Below are positions 37,200 to 46,828 of a DNA stretch of 64,000 nucleotides, one piece after another. Position 1 is the first letter of the stretch, and every line of letters begins with the position of its first letter. This DNA is from Aphrophora alni (Eukaryota; Arthropoda; Insecta; Hemiptera; Aphrophoridae). The stretch lies in the NCBI GenBank assembly GCA_963513935.1, contig OY740773.1, positions 101,603,291 to 101,667,290 on the forward strand, read 5' to 3'. The notes below the pieces were generated by a model. The model made no database searches and had not been told where the DNA came from. It worked only from the letters and a program-made list of their open reading frames with translations. The translations under genes were made by a program, and so were the position numbers.

Positions 37200-37590
37200 A
37201 AAGTGGTTTTTGGAATGATGTTGTTGTGTGTAGTGCTCTAGAGTCCAACTATATGGACTGATTTTTACAATTTTTTATATTTTTTATGTGAGCATATTTT
37301 GGCTATATCAGATTTTTCTTCATTTTTCCAATAACTTAAAATTTGGGGGAGGGCTCCCGTAAAAAATGCAAAATTACAATTTTCTCATATTTGTCGAACA
37401 ATTTTGATCAAATTTTGACCATGTGGAGCTTCTAAGAACACAAACAAAACATGTTAGTCAGCATTTCTCCAAAATTGCTGGTTTACTGAGTTAGTGGTAA
37501 AAAATACTTAATCTCTCAAAATTATCTCTACCAATTTTGATCAATTTTTAGTAAACCGTGTCCAAAATTACAAGTAAAAAAATATAACGC
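37200..37590 (+). repeat. Dispersed repeat with TCAAAATTTGGGG block, copy 2
   Basis: It shares GTCCAACTATATGGACTGAT, TTTTTTATGTGAGCATAT, TAACTTAAAATTTGGGG and TCTACCAATTTTGATCA with the copy at 35.0 kb, in order and orientation. Confidence 0.6.
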
Positions 37591-38094
37591 TTAAATAATA
37601 ATTGATAAACCAAAATTTAACCACGACTACCTCCATTAAAAGCTTGATTTTAATTAAATACAATTTATACTATGAATATGTTTATAGGTCAAGTGAAGCG
37701 ATTTATTTAAATATATAAAGATTTTTTTCAAAGAAGGTGTCCGTAGTTCATTTTTTTGTTTTTATTGATAACTACTGAATTGACATTTTTGGTGACGATT
37801 AGTTTTGATTAGTTTTTATTTGCTTTTGAGGATGGATGATTAAGAAAGTGTGTGTAATGTTTTTGTACAAATTATATGGCATTATATTCAGATAGGCTAA
37901 ATACGTTATTTACTTCTTAGTAAGGAAATATAAGTCAGGAGTTGAATAGGTATACTGACTCAAAATATTGTATTAAAATAAAAAATAGTTGGCTGTTAAA
38001 TAAGTGGAAGTGGAAGGAGTTTGTTAGGTTTCAAAATCACCCTATTTATTAATTTAATTTTTGTGTTAGTAACTGAAAACAAAAAAAGGCTATA
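37591..38094. other. Intron 2: no gene recognised
   Basis: AT-rich intronic sequence; nothing supported. Confidence 0.4.
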
Positions 38095-38178
38095 CAGTAC
38101 TACCTCATTTATCCGGACCTCATTCAACCGGATGTCCGGATTATCCGGATCGATCCAGAACAAAAAATAAAAATTTAA

Positions 38179-38309
38179 TCAAGGATAAAATAAAGCAAAA
38201 GCTTAAAGTTTCAAAATATTTTAATAATAATTACTGTATTTTGAATAATATTTTAAATAATATTTATAATATTTTGAAACTTTAAGCTTTTGCTTTATTT
38301 TATCCTTGA
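38179..38309. repeat. Hairpin inside the Tigger-type element
   Basis: Left arm TCAAGGATAAAATAAAGCAA and on through AGCTTAAAGTTTCAAAATATT is matched exactly by the inverse complement ending TTGCTTTATTTTATCCTTGA at 38309. The arms are about 42 bases with a loop of about 47 AT-rich bases. Confidence 0.9.
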
Positions 38310-39087
38310 ATATGGAGTTTCAACAAGAAATATCTGCTATTACATTAATGTTGATAAAAACGTGATTTCCTCAACACTACAGTGTCGCCTCGAGGTATTA
38401 GGGCGGGTTGTTGATGCACTGGGAAGAGAAAGTGGAGGAGCAATGACCCTTGCGTCACCATCCCCCTACTCCGATGCGGCATGACAGTGACCTTGTCTAT
38501 TGTCTATGCCGGCGGGTAACGGGTAGTCTATCACGTGCTAGCGACTGGAATACATCATTACCATATCGTGCTGTGCCGTGTTTAGTTTCTTTACATTTTT
38601 GATCGGATACGGTTAATAGTATTTAAGGATGTCTAGCGACCGGGAAAATCGGAAAAAGTCAGGGAATTTGAATTTTCTGGAAATGTCAGGGAATTTTTTA
38701 AAAAACCGGGAAAAAAATAAAGAATGTATATTTTAGAAAGTGTAATACAATGACGATGCCTGTAACGGTCCTTAAAGAAAATGTACAACTGTGAAATAAA
38801 TACAAACCAGGTGCATGTTTACAACGCATCATAAACCATCATGTCATTTTTACAACTTTATTGTTGTCGGGTTGCTAAGACTCAAGGGTGTAAATCAGTA
38901 AATGTGAACATTTTGTCACATCTTAAAGCGGTGCCGCCAGCTTTGGGAACCCCCGTTCTTTTTTTGGCAGTTGGCACATCACCAGTCGGGAATATCGAGG
39001 ACGTGAATGAGAATCGGCATAGTATTTAGAGGTGAGCGTTGTTACTGCTATTTATTTATATTCGTGTGTTAGTGTTTGTGCGTGGAA

Positions 39088-39228
39088 ATGGCGACGAAAC
39101 GAAAACGTAATGTGCTTACAATGGCCCAAGAGTTAGACGCATTGAATCGTATAGACAGGGCCGCATTGAAACGTCACACCAAATTAAAACAGAGGAAGAT
39201 AAATGACTTTTTTGTAAATAACAACTAA
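39088..39228 (+). CDS. 46-residue Tigger-derived peptide with PIP box
   Basis: The frame opens MATKRKRNVLTMAQELDALN, the N-terminal start of a Tigger/CENP-B-type transposase, and passes without a break into KLKQRKINDFFVNNN and a TAA. QRKINDFF fits the PCNA-interacting (PIP) box QxxIxxFF, and pogo/Tigger transposases are known to end in such a motif. The 400 or so residues normally between are absent, by deletion that kept the frame. The ATG context GGAAATGG is good. Whether it is transcribed is unknown. It could be a chance relic of the deletion. Confidence 0.5.
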   Translation: MATKRKRNVLTMAQELDALNRIDRAALKRHTKLKQRKINDFFVNNN

Positions 39229-39597
39229 ACCCTGTGTAAATTAAAAGCATGTGTAAATATTTCAGGTATGTAAATAAAATGTTTTTCATCATTTACAGTA
39301 CATTGTGTAATTTCGTGTATTGTGTAAATTGAATGACTGTGTAAATATTGTGTTTTTTCATGACTTATAAATGGTAAGTTATCATTTTATATTTTGTTTT
39401 ATTTATCTTTCTATAATTTTGGATTATCCGGATTTTTGATTAACCGGATCACTTCCGGTCCCAATTAGTCCGGATAAACGAGGTTGTACTGTACCCTGAT
39501 TTACAAAGGTTGCATTTTTGTACACTTTGATTTTACTTTTTCTTTTATTGGAGGTTTTAATTTCTACTTTCTCTAGCAGAATATGCCTTCAGAAACT

Positions 39598-39828
39598 CAC
39601 TATAGTGAATACAGGTTTGGCAATCTCATTGAACTCCAGCTAGATTTACATGTTTTTTCATGTAGTATTTTCATCCCTCTCATTTTTCCTATTTATTTGG
39701 TCTCTCTTGACCAATTCATTTTATCTTTCGACTCTGACACTATTCAAATATTCGAGAGTAAGGAACCCATGTTCTATTTAAGACGATGATGACCGAGAGG
39801 TTTTTCACCTTTAAACAACAACAAACAT
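39598..39828 (+). repeat. Putative SINE family, copy 3
   Basis: The head CTCACTATAGTGAATACAGG, TTTGGCAATCTCATTGAACT (A-box-like), GCTAGATTTACATG, CTCTTGACCAATTC, ATTCGAGAGTAAGG, GACGATGATGACCGAGAGG, and the tail TTTAAACAACAACAAAC match the other copies. This is one of the most complete. Confidence 0.7.
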
Positions 39829-40483
39829 AATAAAAGAAATCTGAGCGACTACAGAGACCTTATCTATCTTCCCATAGTTAGTTGTTTGGAAAATTGTGAA
39901 ATAGCTTATAGGGTAAAAAAACATAAATTTAGATTAATAATGCAATCACATTGTACATTCTTTCTCAACAACCTGAACTTGGTTTTATTTCATTTTCATG
40001 CACTACAAATTCAAAATAAAATATAAACTTTGATAATTAGGCTAATATAATAGCTGTCCCATTCAAATTTGTTTAAACTTTGATGAAATTTTATTTTTCA
40101 CTCAGTAAGATGTTACCAGTAACTTTATTTTGTAGAAGATAAAGTTTCTTTTCGTGTAGATAATCACAAATATAATATTTTGTCTCTGAAAAGAAATTAT
40201 GTAAAACAATAATTAAAAAAGATTAGTGTTTTAAAACATCAAGGTCAAAGTAATTATTTTTTTGTAAATCTGGTAGGAGACTTTTATTAGACGTCATTCT
40301 AAAATATTTTGAAAGTTTCAACATAATTTATGAGATAAATTAATAGATATAAGATAAGAACATATAGTTTTTGATAAAATTAATGGTTTCAAAATCCAAT
40401 GTACTTTTAAATAGCATTGAGAATACGAAAGGTTCATGCTACCATTCTGTAATTTTTTAATTGTTTATTTCACATGGTTACAG
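39829..40483. other. Intron 2 end: no gene recognised
   Basis: AT-rich DNA up to the exon 3 acceptor; nothing else supported. Confidence 0.4.
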
Positions 40484-40582
40484 AAAACCGTGGGGCCGAT
40501 CAACAAACTTCTTCTTCACCCAGTTATAGTGAAGGCCGAGATTATCGCAACCAGCGTTCAAATAACCAGGGATATTCAAGAG
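40484..40582 (+). CDS. bel: belle coding exon 3
   Basis: It encodes residues 43-75 (codon 43 split with exon 2) and one base of codon 76: ENRGADQQTSSSPSYSEGRD, then YRNQRSNNQGYSRG. This Ser/Gly/Arg/Asn-rich stretch is the start of the disordered N-terminal arm of DDX3-type helicases. Acceptor TTACAG at 40478-40483, donor GTATGT at 40583, phase 1 in and 1 out. The open frame agrees with exons 2 and 4, which is the main support, since low-complexity sequence is weakly conserved. Confidence 0.88.
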
Positions 40583-41659
40583 GTATGTCTTGTATCAAGA
40601 TAAAACTTGATTTTGTATTTTAGAAATATTTATATTTGGCGACATATAGAAAATTAAAAAATTATTAACAGTTACCATAGTTTTAAAGCATACAGGTTTT
40701 GCATTCTGAAACAGTAAACAAGATGAAGTGAGTGTAATAAACTATCTATAAACTATTTTTGTGATTTTCAAAAATGAAATTGAAATCAAAATTTATAGAT
40801 TTTACTTACCCAGTATCCTAAGTATAGGTAATCGTCTAAAATTACGATCTCAGTTATTTATAATATAACATAGTTTCAATTTTAAATTTTCTATTTAAAA
40901 AAAATCTTAGAGTTGAAATGCCAAATTGCAAAGTTACTATTTATTATATTGTATAGTTCACAATTTGTAGATTACTTTATTACCACAAGGTCTCTTTATA
41001 TCAGTTTAACTGGTTTTTGACTAATTAAAAATACACTACATACATTAAATTACTTATTTTATTATGTATTATTTAATGCACAAACAAAACAACACTTTAA
41101 ATTTAGTCTATTAATTAAAAAATTTTTTTTTGAAATAGTCTTAAATGGACACATTATACAAATTTTCCAATCATAATTTTACTAATTTTTATTACTTACA
41201 ATTTATTCTTCTTATCAATTTTCTCTTACTGTTTCTCACCATTTTCTCACTAAACAATTTCAAATTTCACTACTTTAAATTTAAAAATTATTATTTATTA
41301 AAATTGATCTACTTAGATCCAATTATCTTATGAGCTGTATTATACGTGTTCAGAGATATGGAGTAAACTGATTTTTCTTTGCTTCCTTTTTTGTAACACT
41401 TACTTTCAATTTCCTGTGAGTTTTACCCCCCCTCTCCTTTCCTTTTTGTGAAATAAATTTTACTTCTTTTATTTTTTTAACTATAAATAACACACTTATA
41501 GCCTACTACAGTGTGTTTTTAAAGTCGCTGTACATTGTAATTAATATAAGTATAATGACAAAAATTTCATATTATTACTTTATAATTTTTTATTTAATTA
41601 TTTTATAAAAACATAATATATTATATTTTGATAACTAGGATAGTTAATAATAGTTATTT
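40583..41659. other. Intron 3, 5' part: no gene recognised
   Basis: Very AT-rich. A 62-residue Phe/Leu/Asn-rich open frame at 41145-41333 reflects base composition rather than a gene. Confidence 0.45.
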
Positions 41660-41778
41660 GTGCAACTAGTGAACAAAGTGGCACTTTTTTAAACGAGAGA
41701 AAAATGTTGACGCACGAGGCTTGCCGAGTGTGTCATTTTAATCGAGTTTAAAAAAGACACTTTGCTCACGAATTGCAC
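41660..41778. repeat. Hairpin beside the Crypton-like fragment
   Basis: GTGCAACTAGTGAACAAAGT with GGCACTTTTTTAAACGAG pairs with CGAGTTTAAAAAAGACAC and TTTGCTCACGAATTGCAC, with about 36 bases per arm and some mismatches. A nested GACGCAC and GTGTGTC pair lies in the loop. Confidence 0.7.
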
Positions 41779-41779
41779 A

Positions 41780-41965
41780 TTATACTTTGTCTACAGTTGT
41801 TATTTTGTTACCATTGTTTTCCTTTAGCCATGACAAAAACTGTTCATACTGGCGGTCATACTTTTTCCTTGATTTGACAGGAAGGAGATTTAGTACAACG
41901 TTGTTAGCTTTTTCCGCTAATTTAGGTGGGGTATTTGACTGGTTTTCATCCTCTGAACTATCCAT
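41780..41965 (-). pseudogene. Crypton-like tyrosine-recombinase N-terminal fragment
   Basis: Sixty-one residues open MDSSEDENQSNTPPKLAEKA and include LLPVKSRKKYDRQYEQFLSW then LKENNGN. The LPxKSxxxYxxxYxxFxxW pattern is that of the N-terminal (SAM-like/core-binding) part of Crypton-type tyrosine recombinases and related insect proteins. It stops at VDKV, exactly where an inverted terminal-like repeat begins, so the catalytic Arg/His/Arg/Tyr domain is absent. The family call rests on this short pattern. Confidence 0.45.
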
Positions 41966-42441
41966 ATTTTAAAACTCACTACGCAAAATATAGCAGTAGT
42001 GCTAAACAACACATCAACACTGCGTAGAAGTTCTCACGTCAAAACTGAGGTTATTTATGAATATTACAAATAACTTGGGTGTATTGTTGAGGAAACAGGA
42101 TTGCCAACTTCAAAACTCGGCAAAAGAAAAATACTTTTCGTTTACATACATTGTCAATCATCTTTATGAATAATTACTTCCTTTTTCAACTTTTAAAACG
42201 TTGTTTTGTTGTTTATTTATGTTATTTTACATGTAATAATTAATCTAACCTACATACGGGACATTTCTTGTATATTATAAATCAATTCAAATAAACTTAA
42301 CCTAAATTTCGTTTTGTTCGGTTGCCATTCGGAGTGAGCAAAGTAGTGGGCAAAGTGAAACTGTTGAGAAATCAGCTGTTTTGCAAACTAATTTAAATGA
42401 ACAAAATGTCATTTTGTCAACAACTGTAGACAAAAAGTATT
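41784..42441 (-). mobile_element. Non-autonomous element carrying the recombinase fragment
   Basis: ACTTTGTCTACAGTTGTTAT at the left is the inverse of the right end TTGTCAACAACTGTAGACAA near 42416-42436, giving about 18-20-base inverted ends around 0.66 kb. The interior holds the promoter-side and start of the Crypton-like frame. Cryptons normally lack inverted ends, so the classification is uncertain. Confidence 0.4.
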
Positions 42442-42469
42442 GGTAATGGCCTCCTCTATGGCCAATACT

Positions 42470-43320
42470 TCACTGAACACGTTTCAGTTTGTTTTCAAAC
42501 ACTTTAACCAACTGATTTTTTGAAATCTCCCATATGAGTGCTGTTATCACAGCTTTCAATTCATTTATTGTATATGATCTGTTGTGATATACTGCTCGTT
42601 TAGCTGCCCCACAAAGAAAGTAATCTGGGGGAATTGGATCGGGTTATAATATAGGCCACAAATCCCTCTAATTTGTTCACCAAGACATTCGTAAAAAAGT
42701 CATTGACTTTGCTAGCTGTGTGAGCTGTGGCGCCATCTTGTTGGAACCAACATGATTGATTTCCACTTCTGTTAATTGATTAATAAAGTTTGTTAATCGA
42801 TAACAATCACTATCATCTGTATCTTCAAAAAACATTGACCCCAACAATGGGTGTTCTACTCACACCAACCCAGACACCAATTTTCGATTCATGTAAAACA
42901 TGGAGGTTAATTCTCTAAACATTTGTGTATTTTGTGAATTATACCTTCCAGCCGGATGAAACCACACTTTATCTGTAAGAAACTTGTTTTCAAGGATATT
43001 TACAAATCAATAAAATGTTCCAAAGATTGACATAATTTTGACTTTTGGCATGCTTAGGAGGTTTGAGTTCTTGGAACATACATTACTTAGTAGAGGAAAA
43101 GCTTCAGTTTTTGTATTATAGCTTTGTGTGTGGTAGCAAGTCCGATTTCATGCTGTTGAGCTAACTTACGCATTGATTTGATGGATGTTGTGTCATAAAG
43201 TCCGAAATATCCAACAGCTTCTGTTTTTTGATTTTTGGTGTTATTTCTAAGTAGTACTGCACAGTGATGTTCCGAAAACACTGTCAGATAACTGTCATTG
43301 CAATTAATTATTGTAAACAT
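42470..43320 (-). pseudogene. Mariner-like (IS630 DDE) transposase, decayed copy 1
   Basis: Minus-strand pieces in order: an N-terminal HTH block SIKSMRKLAQQHEIGLATTH (43130-43190), LKLFLY, and then NQSCWFQQDGATAHTASKVN (about 42755). After a frameshift come SPDYFLCGAAKRAVYHNRSY-like residues and TINELKAVI before a stop at 42470. WFQQDGATAHT and PPDYFLWG flank the second and third catalytic positions of mariner-like DDE proteins. The first catalytic block and parts of the HTH are lost. Confidence 0.7.
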
Positions 43321-43899
43321 TTCTTTAAATCTAGGTCACCAAACACATTGTTTCAATCACTAATCTCCAACAATTATCATCCAAGACTAGAAAAGAACAT
43401 ATAGAAAATATGTTGAACACAGAGTTAATAAAAATGCACATGAAAATAATATCTTTAACCCAATTTTGAGTAAGTTTTTGGCTGCCATTTTGGTTTGGAT
43501 TGTCAGATTTAAAAAAAATGTAATGCCATTTGTCTTCCTTTCACTAAGACTTTTAGCATACAGCATTACACAATCATTCATTCTATTTAAAAAAATTTGA
43601 GTCCTTGATTTGCCCAACATTAATACATGTTGATATAACCCCTCTTACCTGAAGAAACAGAATATAAATATCAAATAACGATTATAGTTTAGATTGGGAA
43701 ATATCATTTCCACTGTAAAGCTATCTTGATACATTCATGTTAACTTAACAGTGGTCATTTTAATATCAGTAGTCCAAAAACATTTCCTCAAATCAAATTT
43801 TTTGTCTCATCAGGCTTTTGGAAATGATTTATCATACATAATGGGGCACAATAAGTTGACAATTTAAATTTGTATTACATATTTATTTTTAAATTTAAT

Positions 43900-44980
43900 A
43901 TAATTACTCCTTTACATACCAAATATAGTGTTTGTGGAAAGTTCTTTTACTCTATGACATGTTCAATATAGTCCCTGTTTTGCGTAACAATCTCTTCAAA
44001 ACTAGTGTGTACGTTTCTGAAGGTTCTGCAACACAAATCCTCTTGATCTCTTCACACAACTGATCTATCTGTGCATGCATTTTAATAAGATTTGGAGGTC
44101 TGAACAAGAAAAGTTTCTCTTTTATATATACCCATTAAAAAAGTCACAAGGATTTAAATCTAGACTCAAAGGTGGCCAAAAGAAACTTTTATTGTATCGG
44201 CCCAGATAGCGATTTGAAATTACGTGATCACCAAAAACTATATTTGAAAAATCGAGCACAACATTAGTGGTGTGAGGGGTTGCACCATCTTGCATAAACC
44301 ATTGAGCAAATGGGAAAATCGGTCGTAAGCTGTTTGGGTAGAAAATTATTCCTTAATATTTCCAAATAGTATTGAGAATTAACTGTATCATAGAAAAACA
44401 CTGCCCTTATTAATTCGCGACTGAATAAAGATGCCCAAAGGATTACTTTGGGCCCATGATGTTGTTTTTCATCCATGTGGAATTGATGTTATCAAAAAAC
44501 GGACATTTTATTTGTTAACAGTCCAATACATATGAATATAAGCGTTGAACAAAACATCATCTTTCTCTTCCGACCACATCTTCTTTGGTTGTTAGGTTTG
44601 ATAACTTGTATAGGAGAGTCAATTTGTATGGGGCTTTAGATCACTATAAAATTCTTTGTACCATACGATAAGATATTCCCATTTCTTGTAAAGTTCACCA
44701 TGTAGATTACGTGAATGGCAATTTGAAGAGCTTTGATATTTTCTGGGGAACAAATTGGCAATATTTACGTTGTTTCTTTTTTCTCAAATTTACTATATAA
44801 ACGGAGAATGGTGTTTCTTCCTGCAATCTATGGAGTGTTAAAATGACCTCGAACTTGTCGCTGAATCACTGTAACATTTTTGATTCAGCATATAGAAACA
44901 CAACTTTAGCGCGAATTAGACAAACAACTGTGATCGGCCATAGTTAAATACTTACTGGTCTATTGTGGAATCAGAAGTGA
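43900..44980 (-). pseudogene. Mariner-like (IS630 DDE) transposase, decayed copy 2
   Basis: On the minus strand the N-terminus shows VIQRQVRGHFNT and TPFSVYIVNLRKKKQRK (about 44780-44870), the HTH-region pattern of insect mariner-like proteins. The core follows: GPKVILWASLFSRELIRAVF (about 44440), VNSQYYLEILRNNFLPKQ, a frameshifted WFMQDGATPHTT (about 44280), and FFWPPLSLDLNPCDFF near 44170-44190. Several frameshifts are visible. It lies head to tail with copy 1 but differs from it in sequence, so they are separate insertions or relatives. Confidence 0.75.
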
Positions 44981-45065
44981 ATAAGACGATATATATCGGT
45001 ATTTCCAAAAAATAAGGATTACACATGGGTAATATGAAATGAAACACCAAATAAATCACGTTTAT

Positions 45066-45518
45066 TTATAAATTAATATAATAAGAAACTTACCGTCACC
45101 AATAGTCAAGAGTAGCGTTATTTAAACGACGGCCGTTTCGGTTATTCTGCCATTATCAAGTTTTCAGGAGGAGTCACTCCGTTGTCATGAACACTTAACA
45201 CTTAAACACATAGTTTCACATGCATCCAAAACAAATACATACATTACGTCACACATTAAAACGATCGCATATCGTACTACTGAGTACAGCGCTAGACAGT
45301 AGGCATACCGGATATGCGATCGTTTTAATGTGTGACGTAATGTATGTATTTGTTTTGGATGCATATGAAACTATGTGTTTAAGTGTTAAGTGTTCAAGAC
45401 AACGGAGTGACTCCTCCTGAAAACTTGATAATGGCAGAATAGCCGAAACGGCCGTCATTTAAATAACGCTATTCTTGACTATTGGTGACGGTAAGTTTCC
45501 TTTTATATTAATTTATAA
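45066..45518. mobile_element. 453-bp foldback element, about 208-bp arms
   Basis: The arms run from TTATAAATTAATAT at 45066 to ATATTAATTTATAA at 45518 and stay nearly identical to the centre (ACGATCGCATATC against GATATGCGATCG). The loop of 37 bases is at 45274-45310. There are only scattered mismatches and single-base gaps in 208 bases, so it is young or kept homogeneous. The arms contain TAATGGCAGAATAGCCGAAA and CGGCCGTC. The element has no coding capacity; open frames over it are by-products of the palindrome. Confidence 0.92.
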
Positions 45519-45877
45519 CAATAGTCGGTATGGCAAAAAACATAAATTGTGGTTTATTTATAATCGACATTGTATATCTGTCAATTTATCGTACGCCATC
45601 CTGTATGACTATATGTTCCATTTGAAGTTATTGACTAACCATCCTCCACTGGAATGAAGATTCCTGTAAACTGTGTTTAGCTATATTAATTAATAGGAAT
45701 ATTAAAATTGAATAAAAGTTTCTTTTCAGGCACCCTGAAATATATATATTTATTTAATGTCACATATATATATATATATTCTGTAATAGACATTTTAGGT
45801 GTTGCAGGAGAAAAGCGTCTTATGCTTCAGAACTTGAATGGAAAAAAAGAAACTAATATTGAATGTTTTTGTTTAAG
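45519..45877. other. Intron 3 end: no gene; short AT repeats
   Basis: AT-rich intron with (TA)n tracts near 45740-45780 and the polypyrimidine/acceptor of exon 4 at its end. Confidence 0.45.
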
Positions 45878-46004
45878 GTAATCAAGGAGGAAACCGAGGA
45901 GGAGATTACGGACGTAACAACCGCCGAAACGGATCTGACTATGAAGCCAACGGTGGAGAGAACTGGAGTGACAGGGATAACAGTCGTTCGTCGTATCGCG
46001 GCAG
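45878..46004 (+). CDS. bel: belle coding exon 4
   Basis: It encodes residues 76 (split) to 117 and two bases of codon 118: GNQGGNRGGDYGRNNRRNGS, then DYEANGGENWSDRDNSRSSY and RG. This Arg/Gly/Asn/Asp-rich arm is typical of the disordered N-terminal extension of DDX3/Belle, used in RNA and granule interactions. Acceptor TTTAAG at 45872-45877, donor GTACAT at 46005 (weaker than its neighbours), phase 1 in and 2 out. Its last dozen residues resemble the candidate exon at 46690. Confidence 0.9.
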
Positions 46005-46179
46005 GTACATGATTAACTGACCTTATATAATATTTCCTAAGCAATTTCAGTATCAGTCGCCTATTTCTTTACTATAAGGCCGATTTTAATGATTGAGGTG
46101 TCATAATAAACAGTGTTGGAAATTATTCATTTTCCTTGGAAACACTTATTTTTTAATAAAGTTATTATTTAAATAGCAT

Positions 46180-46660
46180 GCCTGTTATAAGTGAATAACA
46201 TGTTTCACAACAAAAATAATTTAAAACAGCTATTATAAATTCTCATATATGTTTTATTTTGTTGTTGTGTTTGAGAATTTATAACAGATGTTTTATATTT
46301 GTGTGGATTCACATTATGTTGTGATTGATTGCTTACATCTCGCAAAATTAAACTGTTTAATTTTTCAAATACATTTTCTTTTGTTGTTTTTGTGCGAGAA
46401 TTAATAACAGCCGCTTTAAATTATTTTTAGGTTAACTTATATAGTGGGTTCTTTATCTGTGGGGATTTATATCGTGTTGTGATTGATTGCTTACAGTTCG
46501 CAAAATTATTATTATTAATGTGTAAAAATTGAGTTTGAATTTTTTATCTTTCAAAAGTTAACAACTGTACATACCATATAGCGCTTACTTTATTTCTGGT
46601 TTATTGGTTACATCTCTCAAAAATTTATGGTTTATTGTTAATGTGTGACAATTGTGTGGG
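46180..46660. repeat. Imperfect tandem repeats in intron 4, about 155-bp period
   Basis: GTTGTGATTGATTGCTTACA followed by CGCAAAATTA occurs near 46317 and 46474. GAGAATTTATAACAG near 46272 recurs as GAGAATTAATAACAG near 46395. A weaker third unit (TTGGTTACATCTCTCAAAA) is near 46603. This is a decayed local duplication just before the candidate alternative exon. Confidence 0.6.
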
Positions 46661-46689
46661 AGCTTAGATATTCTAAATGCTGGCCGCAG

Positions 46690-46828
46690 GAAGACTGCAC
46701 ATGGAAACCATCAAACAATTAAAGGTAGTCGAGAAAATGCCAATGACAGAAATCGAAGCTCAATGTATCGTGAAGTTAACCAACAGATTCAACTTTTTAA
46801 AATGTTAAACATGAACCTCAAACCGTGA
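46690..46828 (+). CDS. bel: Candidate alternative last exon of belle
   Basis: After GGCCGCAG the frame imposed by exon 4 (two bases carried) stays open for 45 further codons to the TGA at 46826-46828. It reads AG|G then KTAHGNHQTIKGSRENANDR, NRSSMYREVNQQ and a hydrophobic end. SRENANDRNRSSMYR resembles the end of exon 4 (GENWSDRDNSRSSYRG), also at the base level. An AATAAA follows at 47133-47138. Used as a last exon it would give a 163-residue protein with the eIF4E motif and no helicase core. The weak pyrimidine tract and lack of transcript evidence keep this tentative. A decayed duplicate of exon 4 is the main alternative. Confidence 0.35.

Larger units (their letters stand above)
38095..39491 (+). 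mobile_element. Tigger-type element, 1.4-kb internal-deletion derivative
   Basis: TA at 38093-38094 and 39492-39493 flanks ends CAGTACTACCTCATTTATCC (left) and, read inward from the right, CAGTACAACCTCGTTTATCC. Both are followed by more CCGGAT blocks. These are Tigger-type terminal repeats. Inside are a 131-bp hairpin (38179-38309), a 394-bp insertion-like segment (38626-39019) and a 46-codon frame made of the transposase start joined to its C-terminal end (39088-39228). The DDE core is gone, so it depends on a full-length relative. Confidence 0.85.

Noticed and set aside
41145..41333. A Phe/Leu/Asn-rich 62-residue open frame as a membrane peptide
   Set aside because: Composition follows directly from the AT-rich DNA. 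Similar frames occur throughout the introns.
45220..45458. Overlapping 66- and 69-residue open frames on opposite strands
   Set aside because: They lie within the arms of the foldback element and are by-products of its palindrome. They match no protein family.
46690..46769. A cassette-exon reading using donors at GTAGTC (46725) or GTGAAG (46770)
   Set aside because: Neither donor returns phase 2 to exon 5, so both would shift the frame of the helicase. The last-exon reading is the only one that keeps sense.
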